From the NCBI RefSeq assembly GCF_001507595.1, contig NZ_LQBQ01000037.1, positions 124,001-188,000 on the forward strand: DNA of 64,000 nucleotides, given 5' to 3'. The notes beneath the pieces were generated by a model. It saw nothing but the letters and a program-made list of their open reading frames with translations, did no database searches and was not told the origin of the DNA. Below are positions 41,004 through 50,127 of this stretch, one piece after another. The position numbers and the translations under genes were made by a program. This DNA comes from Ruegeria marisrubri. Lineage in GTDB: Bacteria; Pseudomonadota; Alphaproteobacteria; Rhodobacterales; Rhodobacteraceae. Position 1 is the first letter of the stretch; the number at the start of each line of letters is the position of its first letter.

Positions 41004-42412
41004 GCCGAAAACTTCTCGATCAGCCGCAACCCGGCGATCCGTTCGACCTGACGGCAGGCCTCGGCAAACTCGGTGTCCCGGTCGTTGTTCAGGCGGCGGT
41101 GGAAGGCCTCGAGAATGCTGGCCTTGGTGTTGTCCTTGACCGCGATGATGAAGGGAAAGCCGAATTTCGAGGTATAGGCCTGGTTCAGCGCCGTGAATTC
41201 CGCGCGCTCCTCATCGGTCAGCATGTCCAGCCCGGCACCGGCCTGCTCGGCCGTGCTTTCCCTGGTCAGACGGCCTGCGGCGGCCAGCTTTCCGGCCAGA
41301 TCCGGGTGCGCGTTGAGGACACCAAGGCGCTGCTCGGTCGTGGCCGAGCGAAACACCCGCGCCAACGCGCTGTGAATGCCGGCCGCGTTGTCATGGGTCG
41401 GGCCAAGCTCCAGGTCAAAGGCGCCTTCGGCGATCCACGGGCTGTGTTCGAACACGCCACCGAATTCGGCGACAAAGCTTTCCTTGTTCATCTCCGATGG
41501 GGCAAGGCGCTTCACCGGAGGATGTTCCCTTGCCCAATGGTCCGCGATCTGTTCGCGCGTGGCGAACCAGACACCGTCATGGCTGGCGAAATGCTCCAGT
41601 GCCCGTTTCAGCGCCATTGCGCGGCCGGGCCGCCCGATCAGACGGCAATGCAACCCGATCGAGAGCATCTTCGGCGCCCCGGCCTCGCCTTCGGCATACA
41701 GCATGTCAAAGCTGTCCTTCAGATAGCTTTCGAACTGCGCACCGGTGGTAAAGCCCGCCTGGATCGCAAAGCGCATGTCGTTGCAATCCATCGTGTACGG
41801 CACGATCAGCTGATCCTTGCCGCCCGCCTTGACCCAATAGGGCAGATCATCGGCATAGCTGTCCGCGACATAGGCAAAATCGCCTTCTGCGGCGACCAGA
41901 TCGATGGTGTTCATCGAACAGCGGCCGGTATACCATCCGCGTGGCCGCTGGCCCGTGACTTCGGTATGCAGCCGGATCGCTTCCCGGATCTGGGCGCGTT
42001 CCTCGGCCTCGCCCATGTCCTTGTGTTCGATCCATTTCAACCCGTGGCTGGCGATTTCCCACCCGGCAGCCTTCATCGCAGCGACCTGTTCGGGCGCACG
42101 GGCAAGCGCGGTGGCGACGCCGTAGACGGTAATCGGCAGATCGCGCAGAATTCGATGCACCCGCCAGAACCCGGCGCGGCTGCCGTATTCATAGATCGAT
42201 TCCATGTTCCAGTGCCTTTGCCCCGGCCACGGGGCGGCCCCGGTGATCTCGGACAGAAAGGCCTCGGACGCGGGATCGCCGTGCAGAATGCAGTTTTCAC
42301 CTCCTTCTTCATAGTTCAGCACGATCTGAACGGCGATCTTCGCCCCATTCGGCCAGTTCGCTGCAGGCACGTTCGCGCCATAACCGGTCATGTCTCTAGG
42401 GTATCGTTTCAC
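41000..42412 (-). CDS. Fusion: PuuE-type allantoinase plus OHCU decarboxylase
   Basis: A 470-residue two-domain enzyme. The N-terminal part (about 1-305) is a polysaccharide-deacetylase-fold, PuuE-type allantoinase (VQIVLNYEEGGENCILHGDPASE quoted in part; GWEIASHGLKWIEH; RPRGWYTGR). The C-terminal part (about 315-470) is OHCU decarboxylase (FGGVFEHSPWIAEGAF, LNAHPDLAGKLA, LNQAYTSKFGFPFIIA). It makes S-allantoin from OHCU and hydrolyses it to allantoate; domain order is the reverse of reaction order. The start is GTG at 42412 with AGAAGGAAAACC upstream; ATG at the same place is out of frame. Confidence 0.92.
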   Translation of the reverse strand: MKRYPRDMTGYGANVPAANWPNGAKIAVQIVLNYEEGGENCILHGDPASEAFLSEITGAAPWPGQRHWNMESIYEYGSRAGFWRVHRILRDLPITVYGVATALARAPEQVAAMKAAGWEIASHGLKWIEHKDMGEAEERAQIREAIRLHTEVTGQRPRGWYTGRCSMNTIDLVAAEGDFAYVADSYADDLPYWVKAGGKDQLIVPYTMDCNDMRFAIQAGFTTGAQFESYLKDSFDMLYAEGEAGAPKMLSIGLHCRLIGRPGRAMALKRALEHFASHDGVWFATREQIADHWAREHPPVKRLAPSEMNKESFVAEFGGVFEHSPWIAEGAFDLELGPTHDNAAGIHSALARVFRSATTEQRLGVLNAHPDLAGKLAAAGRLTRESTAEQAGAGLDMLTDEERAEFTALNQAYTSKFGFPFIIAVKDNTKASILEAFHRRLNNDRDTEFAEACRQVERIAGLRLIEKFSA

Positions 42413-42462
42413 ATGGTTTTCCTTCTGCTGGAGCGAGAGATAGACCATAAAATGCACAGCGT

Positions 42463-42481
42463 TTTTCAAAAAATATGAAAA
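42463..42481. promoter_or_regulatory. Inverted repeat in the divergent puuE/uraH promoter
   Basis: TTTTCA (42463-42468) and TGAAAA (42476-42481) form a dyad with a 7-base A/T-rich spacer, within the 145-base region between the divergent fusion gene and uraH. The half-site resembles TTTTTCAA in the xdhA promoter dyad. Confidence 0.4.
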
Positions 42482-42557
42482 GGTGCTTCGAACAGGCCGG
42501 CTTTGCCACCCGACAGGAATTGCGCGTAGAAAAAGCACAGCCTGAGGAGAGTTTCAT

Positions 42558-42911
42558 ATGACCGGATATCTTACGACACATGTTCTGGACACGGCGCGCG
42601 GATGCCCGGCCGAAGGATTGAAGATCGAGCTGTTTCGGATAGAGGGCGCTGGTCGCACCCTGCTGAAGACCCTGGTCACCAATGACGACGGCCGGACCGA
42701 TGAGCAGATCTTGCCGGAGGCCGAATTTGCGGTGGGCGAATACGAACTGGTATTTCATGCCGGCCCATACCTTGATGCCAATGGCACGCCGCCGGAAACG
42801 CCGCGCTTTCTGGACGTGATCCCGATCCGGTTCGGCATGTCCGAGCGATCGCACTATCACGTGCCGCTTCTGCTTTCTCCGTTCGGCTATTCCACCTATC
42901 GCGGCAGCTGA
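42558..42911 (+). CDS. uraH: 5-Hydroxyisourate hydrolase
   Basis: A 117-residue transthyretin-like protein that hydrolyses 5-hydroxyisourate to OHCU. The N-terminal [19 protein letters not shown] contains the active-site His, RTDEQIL supplies the Arg, [18 protein letters not shown] (C-terminal YRGS) is the family signature. GAGGAG lies upstream. It is divergent from the fusion gene and ends 6 bases before the convergent LysR gene. Confidence 0.97.
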   Translation: MTGYLTTHVLDTARGCPAEGLKIELFRIEGAGRTLLKTLVTNDDGRTDEQILPEAEFAVGEYELVFHAGPYLDANGTPPETPRFLDVIPIRFGMSERSHYHVPLLLSPFGYSTYRGS

Positions 42912-42916
42912 CACCG

Positions 42917-43837
42917 TCAGCGCGCCCTGTTGGTCGCGCTTATGGTCGCACCGATCCGATCGACCATGAACTCCATGAACAGCCGCGTCTTGGGATCCTG
43001 CCAGCGGCGATGCGTGAACAGGCAGGCCATCTGAATGGGTTCCGGGGGCGTTTTCTGCGCCACCGGCACAAGCCTGCCGGCCTTCAGATGGTCGGCGATC
43101 TCGAACACCGGTTTCAACGCGATCCCGTGCCCCGCCAGCGCCCAGTCCGTCAGGACGTCGCCGTCATCCGATTCATAGCGCCCCGAGACGCGAAAGCGTC
43201 TTGGCCCTGTTTCCGTTCTCAACAGCCACTGAAATTCGGTCGCACCAGGAAATCGCAGGCTCAGGCATTCATGCGCATCGGCCACAAGATCGTTGCCTGT
43301 CTCTGGCATGCCCCGTTTCCGGACATAGTCAGGCGAGGCGCACAGCACCCGATCGACATCGGCAATCTTGCGAATCCGCAGGTTGCTGTCTTCTGGCTGC
43401 CCAAGGAAGAAAGCAAGATCCAGCCCCTCGGTCGTCAGATCCACCTTTCGGTCGGTCAGCCGCAAGCGGACATTCACCTCGGGGTAGTCGGCCAGGAATT
43501 GCGGCACTTGCGGGGCAATCAGACGCCGCCCGACACCCAAGGGCGCGGCCACGTACAACGAGCCTTTCAGGTTTTCGGTCATGTTGACGATCTGGGCCTC
43601 GGCGCTCTCGACCGCCTCGAGGATTTTCGTCGCGCCCCGATAGAAGGATTGCCCCTGCTCGGTCGGGGTCAGGCTGCGCGTCGTGCGCTGGAACAGGCGC
43701 ACCCCCAGATGCTCTTCCAACTGCGAGATTCGCGCCGAGGTCACCGCCGGCGAAACCCGCAAATCGCGGCCCGCGGCGGACATGCTGCCCAATTCATAGA
43801 CTCGAACAAAAGTGCGGATGTTGTCGAAGTAGGACAT
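42917..43837 (-). CDS. LysR-family regulator, divergent from puuD
   Basis: A 306-residue LTTR with an N-terminal winged HTH (MSYFDNIRTFVRVYELGSMS, then RDLRVSPAVTSARISQLEEHLG) and a periplasmic-binding-fold effector domain. It is clearly paralogous to the LysR at 45250 (shared LGVRLF-RTTRS-TPTE and PLGVGRR-APQVP patterns). It is divergent from the urate oxidase gene, so it probably senses a purine intermediate such as urate. The effector is not known. Confidence 0.9.
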   Translation of the reverse strand: MSYFDNIRTFVRVYELGSMSAAGRDLRVSPAVTSARISQLEEHLGVRLFQRTTRSLTPTEQGQSFYRGATKILEAVESAEAQIVNMTENLKGSLYVAAPLGVGRRLIAPQVPQFLADYPEVNVRLRLTDRKVDLTTEGLDLAFFLGQPEDSNLRIRKIADVDRVLCASPDYVRKRGMPETGNDLVADAHECLSLRFPGATEFQWLLRTETGPRRFRVSGRYESDDGDVLTDWALAGHGIALKPVFEIADHLKAGRLVPVAQKTPPEPIQMACLFTHRRWQDPKTRLFMEFMVDRIGATISATNRAR

Positions 43838-43938
43838 TTTTTTGCAATTTTTGATACTGCTTGGTCTTTCGCATCAATACCAGAACAAATCTCGATCGCA
43901 TAGAGTGCCCGGGACATTCGAAACTTTGGAGCATAGCC

Positions 43939-45171
43939 ATGTATGACCTGGCCGTAATCTGGGAATGGATTGCCTTCTCCGTCCGCTGGCTGCATGTGAT
44001 CGCCGCGATGGCGTGGATCGGGGCGTCGTTCTATTTCATCGCCCTCGATCTGATGCTGAAACCGAACCCGGCCCTGCCCGAAGGCGCCCATGGCGAGGAA
44101 TGGGAGGTGCATGGCGGCGGGTTCTACCACACGGTCAAATACCTTGTGGCCCCTGCCCGGATGCCCGAGCACCTGACCTGGCACAAATGGCAGAGTTACA
44201 CGACCTGGCTGTCGGGGGCGGCTTTGCTGATGATCATCTACTGGGTCGGAGGCGAGCTGTTCCTGCTCGACCCCACCAAGGCGGATCTTGCGCTGTGGCA
44301 GGGCATCCTGATCTCGGGCGGGTCGCTGACCATCGGCTGGCTTCTCTATGACCAGATGTGCAAATCGCGGCTGAGCGACCATCCGACCGTCCTGATGCTG
44401 CTGCTGTTCGCGATTCTGGTGGTCATGTCCTGGGGCTACAATCAGATCTTCACGGGCCGGGCCGCGCTGTTGCACCTCGGGGCTTTCACCGCCACCATCA
44501 TGACGGCGAACGTGTTCTTTCAGATCATGCCGAACCAGCGGATCGTGGTCGCGGATCTCAAGGCGGGGCGCACGCCGGATGCCAAGTACGGAAAGATCGC
44601 CAAGGTCCGGTCGACGCACAACAACTATCTGACGTTGCCGGTGGTGTTTCTGATGCTGTCGAACCACTATCCGCTGGCCTTCGCGACCGAACATGCCTGG
44701 ATCATCTCGAGCCTGATCTTCCTGACCGGCGTGACCATCCGCCACTATTTCAACACGAAGCACGCAACGGGCAAGGGCCCGCACTGGACATGGGCCGTCA
44801 CGGTTCTTCTGATGATCCTGATCGCCTGGCTGTCCTCGGTCGGCACCAGCGAAACCTGGGAAGAGGCCGAGGCCCGGCCGCTGACGCCCTACGAGGAGAA
44901 ATACGCATCAGCCGCCAGCTTCGAGGAGGCCTATGACACGGTTCTGGGCAACTGCTCGATGTGCCATGCCCGCGAACCGGTCTGGGGCAACATGTTGTGG
45001 GCACCCAAGGGCGTCTATCTGGAAACTCCCGGCGATGTCGCCCGCCATGCCGACCAGATCTATCTCCAGGCCGGCATCAGCCACGCGATGCCGCCGCCGA
45101 ACGCGGTGCAAATGGACAAAGAAGCGCGCCAGTCGATAATCGCCTGGGTCCGCGAAGTCCGGGGCAACTGA
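43939..45171 (+). CDS. puuD: Membrane-bound urate oxidase PuuD with C-terminal cytochrome c
   Basis: A 410-residue inner-membrane protein: about 8 helices (WIAFSVRWLHVIAAMAWIGASFYFI quoted in part, VLMLLLFAILVVMSWGY) and a C-terminal periplasmic cytochrome c domain with haem motif CSMCH at residues 339-343. It oxidises urate to 5-hydroxyisourate, passing electrons to the respiratory chain instead of O2 directly as in soluble uricase. GGAG precedes the ATG. It lies between two divergent LysR genes. The N-terminal extension of the open frame was rejected for lack of homology. Confidence 0.92.
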   Translation: MYDLAVIWEWIAFSVRWLHVIAAMAWIGASFYFIALDLMLKPNPALPEGAHGEEWEVHGGGFYHTVKYLVAPARMPEHLTWHKWQSYTTWLSGAALLMIIYWVGGELFLLDPTKADLALWQGILISGGSLTIGWLLYDQMCKSRLSDHPTVLMLLLFAILVVMSWGYNQIFTGRAALLHLGAFTATIMTANVFFQIMPNQRIVVADLKAGRTPDAKYGKIAKVRSTHNNYLTLPVVFLMLSNHYPLAFATEHAWIISSLIFLTGVTIRHYFNTKHATGKGPHWTWAVTVLLMILIAWLSSVGTSETWEEAEARPLTPYEEKYASAASFEEAYDTVLGNCSMCHAREPVWGNMLWAPKGVYLETPGDVARHADQIYLQAGISHAMPPPNAVQMDKEARQSIIAWVREVRGN

Positions 45172-45249
45172 CACCAGCCACCGCAACCGGAGAACTGGAC
45201 CAGACGTTCGGGCTGGGCCACCGGAGCAATCCGGAACCGTCTGCTCGTT

Positions 45250-46167
45250 TCAAGACCGGCTGGTTTCGGAAAAGAAGCGTTTGCTGTGGTGCGCGACATG
45301 TTCGATGAACAGCCGCACCTTGGGGTCCTGCAGCTTTTTGTGCGGATAAAGGCAGCCGAAAATCGTGGGCAGCGGCGGGGTCTGGGGCAGCACCTCGACC
45401 AGCCGGCCGGATTCAAGATGCTCGCGCACGTCGAACCGGGGCTTGTTGACCACCCCCCTGCCCGCCAGCGCCCAGTCCGTCAGCACGTCCCCGTCATCGG
45501 CATCGTATTTGCCGCGAACCTCCAGCTTGCGTGGGCCCATATCCGTTTGCAGGATCCAGAAATATTCCGGCGACCTCGGGTAGCGCAGCAAAAGGCAATT
45601 GTGGTCGCCGTGCAGCAAGTCGTCCGGCGACTCCGGAACGCCGAACGCTGACAGATAGGCCGGCGAGGCGCACAGAACGCGGTCGCAATCCGCGAATTTC
45701 CGCAGCTTCATCGTCGAGTCCCCCGGCTCACCCACGAAAAACGCGATATCCAGCCCGTCGGCCAGAATGTCCACCTTGCGGTCAGACAAGCGCATTCGGA
45801 TCTCGGTTTCCGGATAGCGGTCCGAGAATTCGGGGACCAAGGGAGCGACAATTCTGCGTCCGACCCCCAGCGGAGCGGTGATGCGGATCGCGCCTCTGGG
45901 TGCGTTGGAAAAGCTGGCGACGCGCGCCTCGGCATGGTCAAGCGCCAGCAGAACCGCCTTGGCCTCTTCGTAGAAAACGATTCCGACCTCGGTCGGTGTC
46001 ATCGAACGAGTGGTCCGGTTGAACAGGCGCACGCCCAGGTGATTTTCAAGTTCCTTCAAACGCTTGCTGGCAACGGCCGGCGTCAGGCGCAAGTCCCGCC
46101 CCCCGGCGGTGATGCTGCCCAGTTCCATCACCCGAACAAAAACCCGCAGGCTCTCGATATACGACAT
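45250..46167 (-). CDS. LysR-family regulator, divergent from xdhABC
   Basis: A 305-residue LTTR with HTH RDLRLTPAVASKRLKELENHLG and an effector domain. It is paralogous to the LysR at 42917, pointing to an old duplication that left one copy per promoter. It is divergent from xdhA across 158 bases that contain a perfect palindrome. It probably controls xanthine dehydrogenase expression in response to a purine or urate. It converges on puuD. Confidence 0.9.
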   Translation of the reverse strand: MSYIESLRVFVRVMELGSITAGGRDLRLTPAVASKRLKELENHLGVRLFNRTTRSMTPTEVGIVFYEEAKAVLLALDHAEARVASFSNAPRGAIRITAPLGVGRRIVAPLVPEFSDRYPETEIRMRLSDRKVDILADGLDIAFFVGEPGDSTMKLRKFADCDRVLCASPAYLSAFGVPESPDDLLHGDHNCLLLRYPRSPEYFWILQTDMGPRKLEVRGKYDADDGDVLTDWALAGRGVVNKPRFDVREHLESGRLVEVLPQTPPLPTIFGCLYPHKKLQDPKVRLFIEHVAHHSKRFFSETSRS

Positions 46168-46212
46168 CCGGCCTCCTCCCGACCCGATGAACGTGACTCA
46201 GGCGGAAGCATT

Positions 46213-46231
46213 TTTCAACGAAACGTTGAAA
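46213..46231. promoter_or_regulatory. Perfect palindrome in the LysR-xdhA promoter
   Basis: TTTCAACG (46213-46220) and CGTTGAAA (46224-46231) are perfect inverted repeats around AAA, and both flanks are T-rich. The site lies 94 bases upstream of xdhA and about 46 bases upstream of the divergent LysR start, suitable for control of both genes. Confidence 0.6.
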
Positions 46232-46324
46232 GTTTTTGCCGTTTTGGGCGATTTTCCGACTCAATTCCTGCTTCTATGGTCCGCTCGATTGCCCGCTGCA
46301 AGACCCGGGAAAAGGGGGAAGACC

Positions 46325-47788
46325 ATGACGCATCGCACCGACATTCGATTTATCCTGAATGGCCGGGACGTGTCCGTTCCACACGTGGCCGCGGACCAGA
46401 CGCTTCTGGATTTTCTCCGCCTGGACCGCCGTCTGACCGGAACCAAGGAGGGCTGTGCCGAGGGCGACTGCGGCGCCTGCACCGTGCTGGTCGGGCGGCT
46501 CGGCGCTTCGGGGCTCAGCTATGCGCCGGTCAACGCGTGCATCCGGTTTCTGGCCTCGGTCGATGGCTGTCATGTGGTGACGGTCGAGCATTTGTCCGGA
46601 CCCGATGGCCGACTGCACCCGGTTCAGCGGGCAATGGTCGATCATCACGGCAGTCAGTGCGGGTTCTGCACGCCGGGTTTCGTCATGGCGCTCTATGCCC
46701 TGTGGATGCAGACGCCCGAGCCGACCGAGGCGCAGGTCGAAACCGCGCTTCAGGGCAACCTGTGCCGCTGCACCGGATACGAGCCGATCATCCGGGCCGC
46801 GGTTGCGGTCAGCCGTTACGGCACCCCCGCCTCGGACCATCTGAGCACCGAGCGTGAGACCATGACCGCGCGGCTTGCCGCCCTGCAGGACGGCCGCCGC
46901 GTGGTGACCGGCCCCGAAGACAACCTGAGCATACTTCCGGCGGACGTGGACGATCTGGCCCAGTGCCTGCAAACCTACCCCGGGGCCACGATCGTCGCGG
47001 GGGCGACCGATGTGGGCCTGTGGGTCACCAAGTTTCTGCGCCGGATCGGGCCGGCCATATTCACCGGCCATCTCGACGGATTGAAGACAGTTCAACGGCA
47101 GGGATCCTCTCTACTGATCGGTGCCGGCGCCAGCTACACCGATTGTCAGGAACTTCTGACCAGCCACCTGCCGCACCTGTCCTCGTATTGGGATCGCATC
47201 GCAGGGTGGCAGGTGCGGAACATGGGAACCGTAGGCGGCAACATCGCCAACGGCTCTCCGATCGGGGACACGCCCCCGGTCCTGATCGCGCTTGGCGCAG
47301 AGATCACGCTGCGCCGAGGGTCCGAACGCAGGATGCTGCCACTGGAAGACTTCTTCATCGACTACGGCAAGCAGGACCGTCGGGCGGACGAGTTCGTCGA
47401 GTGCATCCGTGTGCCGTTGCCGGAACCCGGCGATCTGGATGCCGCCTACAAGATTTCCAAACGAAGGGACGAGGACATCTCGTCAGTGGCCGCGGGTATC
47501 CACATGAGCGTTTCAGATGGCGTCATTCGCAACCCGCGCATCGCCTTTGGCGGCATGGCTGCCACGCCCAAGCGCGCTCCGCAGGCCGAGGCCGCGTTGA
47601 CCGGCAAACCCTGGACCCGCGCGAGTTTCGAAGCCGCCGCGCAGGCGCTGGCCAACGACTTCACGCCCCTGACGGATTGGCGCGCCTCGGCCGAGTATCG
47701 AATGCTGTCCGCGCAGAACCTGCTGCGTCGTTTCTTTCTGGAACACGACACCCGGACCGACAGCCCCATCCAACTGGCCAGCGCCTGA
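46325..47788 (+). CDS. xdhA: Xanthine dehydrogenase small subunit (2Fe-2S/FAD)
   Basis: A 487-residue subunit carrying two [2Fe-2S] clusters (CAEGDCGAC near residue 40; CGFCTPGF and CRCTGYEPI near residues 112 and 145) and an FAD domain from about residue 195 (IVAGATDVGLWVTKFLRRIG; MGTVGGNIANGSPIGDTPP). It takes electrons from the Mo-subunit and passes them to NAD. The ATG at 46325 begins the ferredoxin fold; the longer open frame upstream has no homology. It is the first gene of xdhABC, followed by an NCS2 permease and guaD on the same strand. Confidence 0.96.
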   Translation: MTHRTDIRFILNGRDVSVPHVAADQTLLDFLRLDRRLTGTKEGCAEGDCGACTVLVGRLGASGLSYAPVNACIRFLASVDGCHVVTVEHLSGPDGRLHPVQRAMVDHHGSQCGFCTPGFVMALYALWMQTPEPTEAQVETALQGNLCRCTGYEPIIRAAVAVSRYGTPASDHLSTERETMTARLAALQDGRRVVTGPEDNLSILPADVDDLAQCLQTYPGATIVAGATDVGLWVTKFLRRIGPAIFTGHLDGLKTVQRQGSSLLIGAGASYTDCQELLTSHLPHLSSYWDRIAGWQVRNMGTVGGNIANGSPIGDTPPVLIALGAEITLRRGSERRMLPLEDFFIDYGKQDRRADEFVECIRVPLPEPGDLDAAYKISKRRDEDISSVAAGIHMSVSDGVIRNPRIAFGGMAATPKRAPQAEAALTGKPWTRASFEAAAQALANDFTPLTDWRASAEYRMLSAQNLLRRFFLEHDTRTDSPIQLASA

Positions 47789-47805
47789 CACGAGGAGCCG
47801 ACACG

Positions 47806-50124
47806 ATGAAAGACACCGTTTCCATCACCGGGTCCGCCCATACCGACCAAACCCATGACAGCGCGGTCAAGCATGTCACCGGACGGGCCGACTATACAGA
47901 CGACATCGCCCTGCCCGAAGGCAGCCTGCACGCCTATCTCGGCGTGTCCGACGTGGCGCATGCGAAACTTCTGGACATCGATTTCACCGAGGTTCTCGCC
48001 ATGCCGGGCGTTGTTGGCGTTCTGACTGCTGCCGATATTCCCGGGGCCAACGACATCAGCCCGACGGGTCTGAAGGACGAGCCGGTTTTCCCGACAGATG
48101 AAATCCAGTTCCACGGCCAGCCCCTGTTCGCCGTGGTCGCGGAAACCCGCGACATCGCCCGGCGCGCGGCCGAGCGGGCGCAGGTCGCGTACGAAACCCT
48201 GCCGCACGCGCTGGATCCCGTTGCTGCGCAGAAGGCCGGCTATCCTCATGTCACCGCCCCGCTGAAACTGGAGCGCGGGAATGTTTCGGCGGCACAGGCC
48301 GATGCGCCGCACCGGATCAGGGGCCGTATGCGGGTCGGCGGCCAGGACCACATGTACCTGGAAGGGCAGATCGCCCTTGCCATCCCCGGCGAGGACGACG
48401 ACGTGATCGTTCATTGCTCGACCCAGCACCCGTCCGAGGCCCAGCACATGGTGGCGCATGTTCTTGGCGTGCCGTCCAATGCCGTCGTGGTGAACGTGCG
48501 CCGCATGGGCGGCGGGTTCGGGGGCAAGGAAAGCCAGATGAACCTGTTCTGTGCGGTTGCGGCCCTGGCCGCCAAGAAGTGGAACCGCGCCGTCAAGATC
48601 CGCCCGGACCGGGATCAGGACATGACCGCCACCGGCAAGCGCCATGACTTCGTGATCGACTATGACGTGGCCTTTGACGATGCGGGCCGCATTCAGGCGG
48701 TCGAGGGGTGTTTCGCCGCCCGCTGCGGATTCTCGGCCGATCTGTCTGGGCCGGTGACCGACCGGGCGCTGTTCCATGCCGACAACGCCTATTTCTATCC
48801 GAATGTGCGCCTCAACAGCCGGCCGATGAAGACCAACACGGTGTCGAACACCGCGTTTCGCGGGTTTGGCGGGCCGCAGGGCGTGATCGCGGCCGAACGG
48901 ATGATCGAGGAGATCGCCTATGCCACCGGGCAGGATCCGCTGGATGTGCGCAAGGCGAATTTCTACGGCCCGGATGACCGGAACGTGACACCCTATCATC
49001 AGAAGGTCGAGGACAACATTCTGGACCGGCTGGTCGCAGAGTTGGAACAGACGTCCGACTATCGTCGGCGCCGGCAGGACATCATCACCTTCAACAAGAC
49101 CTCGCCAGTCCTGAAAAGGGGCATCGCGCTGACACCCGTGAAGTTCGGAATCTCCTTCACGGCCACCTGGTACAACCAGGCGGGCGCGCTGGTGCATGTC
49201 TACAATGACGGCTCGATCCACCTCAATCACGGCGGCACGGAAATGGGCCAGGGGCTGAATACCAAGGTCGCGCAAGTGGTGGCCGAGGCCTTCCAGGTCG
49301 ATATCGGCCGGATCAAGATCACCAGGACGACCACCGAGAAGGTGCCCAACACCTCGGCCACCGCGGCCTCGAGCGGCACCGACCTCAACGGCATGGCCGC
49401 GCTGGACGCGGTTGAACAGATCAAGGCACGGCTGGTGAAATTCGCCGCCGAGACCTGGGGCGTCTCACCGGACGAGGTGCGCTTTCTGCCGAACACCGTG
49501 CGGATCGGTCAGGACGAACTGGCCTTCGACGCATTCATCAAGCAGGCGTATCTGGCACGGGTGCAACTGTCGGCGGCCGGTTTCTACAAGACCCCCAAGA
49601 TCCACTGGGACCGGGCCAGGGGCCAGGGGCGCCCGTTCTATTACTATGCCTACGGCGCCTCCTGTTCCGAGGTCACGATCGATACCCTGACCGGCGAATA
49701 CCGCGTGGATCGCACGGACATCCTGCACGATGTCGGCCGGTCTCTGAACCCAGCCCTCGACAAGGGGCAGGTCGAAGGGGCCTTTGTTCAGGGGATGGGC
49801 TGGCTGACCACCGAAGAGCTGTGGTGGGACGATGCCGGCCGGCTGCGCACCCATGCACCCTCGACATACAAGATCCCGCTGGCCTCGGACCGTCCGCGCG
49901 TCTTCAACGTGAAGCTCGCCGACTGGTCGGAAAACCGCGAGCTGACCATCAAGCGCTCCAAGGCGGTAGGCGAGCCGCCCTTCATGCTGGGGATCTCGGT
50001 CTTCGAGGCGCTGTCCATGGCGGTGGCTTCGGTAGCCGACTATCGGGAATGTCCACGGCTGGATGCGCCGGCCACGCCCGAGCGGGTTCTGATGGCCGTT
50101 GCGCGGCTGCAGGCAGGGCCTTGA
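47806..50124 (+). CDS. xdhB: Xanthine dehydrogenase molybdenum-binding subunit
   Basis: A 772-residue molybdopterin subunit that hydroxylates hypoxanthine to xanthine and xanthine to urate. Conserved stretches are STQHPSEAQHMVAHVLGVP, RRMGGGFGGKESQ (cofactor loop), FRGFGGPQGVIAAERM with the substrate arginine region, and near the C-terminus KAVGEPPFMLGISVFEAL with the catalytic glutamate in GEPP. GAGGAG precedes the ATG. It is 17 bases after xdhA and 3 bases before xdhC. Confidence 0.96.
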   Translation: MKDTVSITGSAHTDQTHDSAVKHVTGRADYTDDIALPEGSLHAYLGVSDVAHAKLLDIDFTEVLAMPGVVGVLTAADIPGANDISPTGLKDEPVFPTDEIQFHGQPLFAVVAETRDIARRAAERAQVAYETLPHALDPVAAQKAGYPHVTAPLKLERGNVSAAQADAPHRIRGRMRVGGQDHMYLEGQIALAIPGEDDDVIVHCSTQHPSEAQHMVAHVLGVPSNAVVVNVRRMGGGFGGKESQMNLFCAVAALAAKKWNRAVKIRPDRDQDMTATGKRHDFVIDYDVAFDDAGRIQAVEGCFAARCGFSADLSGPVTDRALFHADNAYFYPNVRLNSRPMKTNTVSNTAFRGFGGPQGVIAAERMIEEIAYATGQDPLDVRKANFYGPDDRNVTPYHQKVEDNILDRLVAELEQTSDYRRRRQDIITFNKTSPVLKRGIALTPVKFGISFTATWYNQAGALVHVYNDGSIHLNHGGTEMGQGLNTKVAQVVAEAFQVDIGRIKITRTTTEKVPNTSATAASSGTDLNGMAALDAVEQIKARLVKFAAETWGVSPDEVRFLPNTVRIGQDELAFDAFIKQAYLARVQLSAAGFYKTPKIHWDRARGQGRPFYYYAYGASCSEVTIDTLTGEYRVDRTDILHDVGRSLNPALDKGQVEGAFVQGMGWLTTEELWWDDAGRLRTHAPSTYKIPLASDRPRVFNVKLADWSENRELTIKRSKAVGEPPFMLGISVFEALSMAVASVADYRECPRLDAPATPERVLMAVARLQAGP

Positions 50125-50127
50125 CCG

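Noticed and set aside
47446..49275. 609-codon minus-strand ORF
   Set aside because: Antisense to xdhA/xdhB; no recognisable domain.
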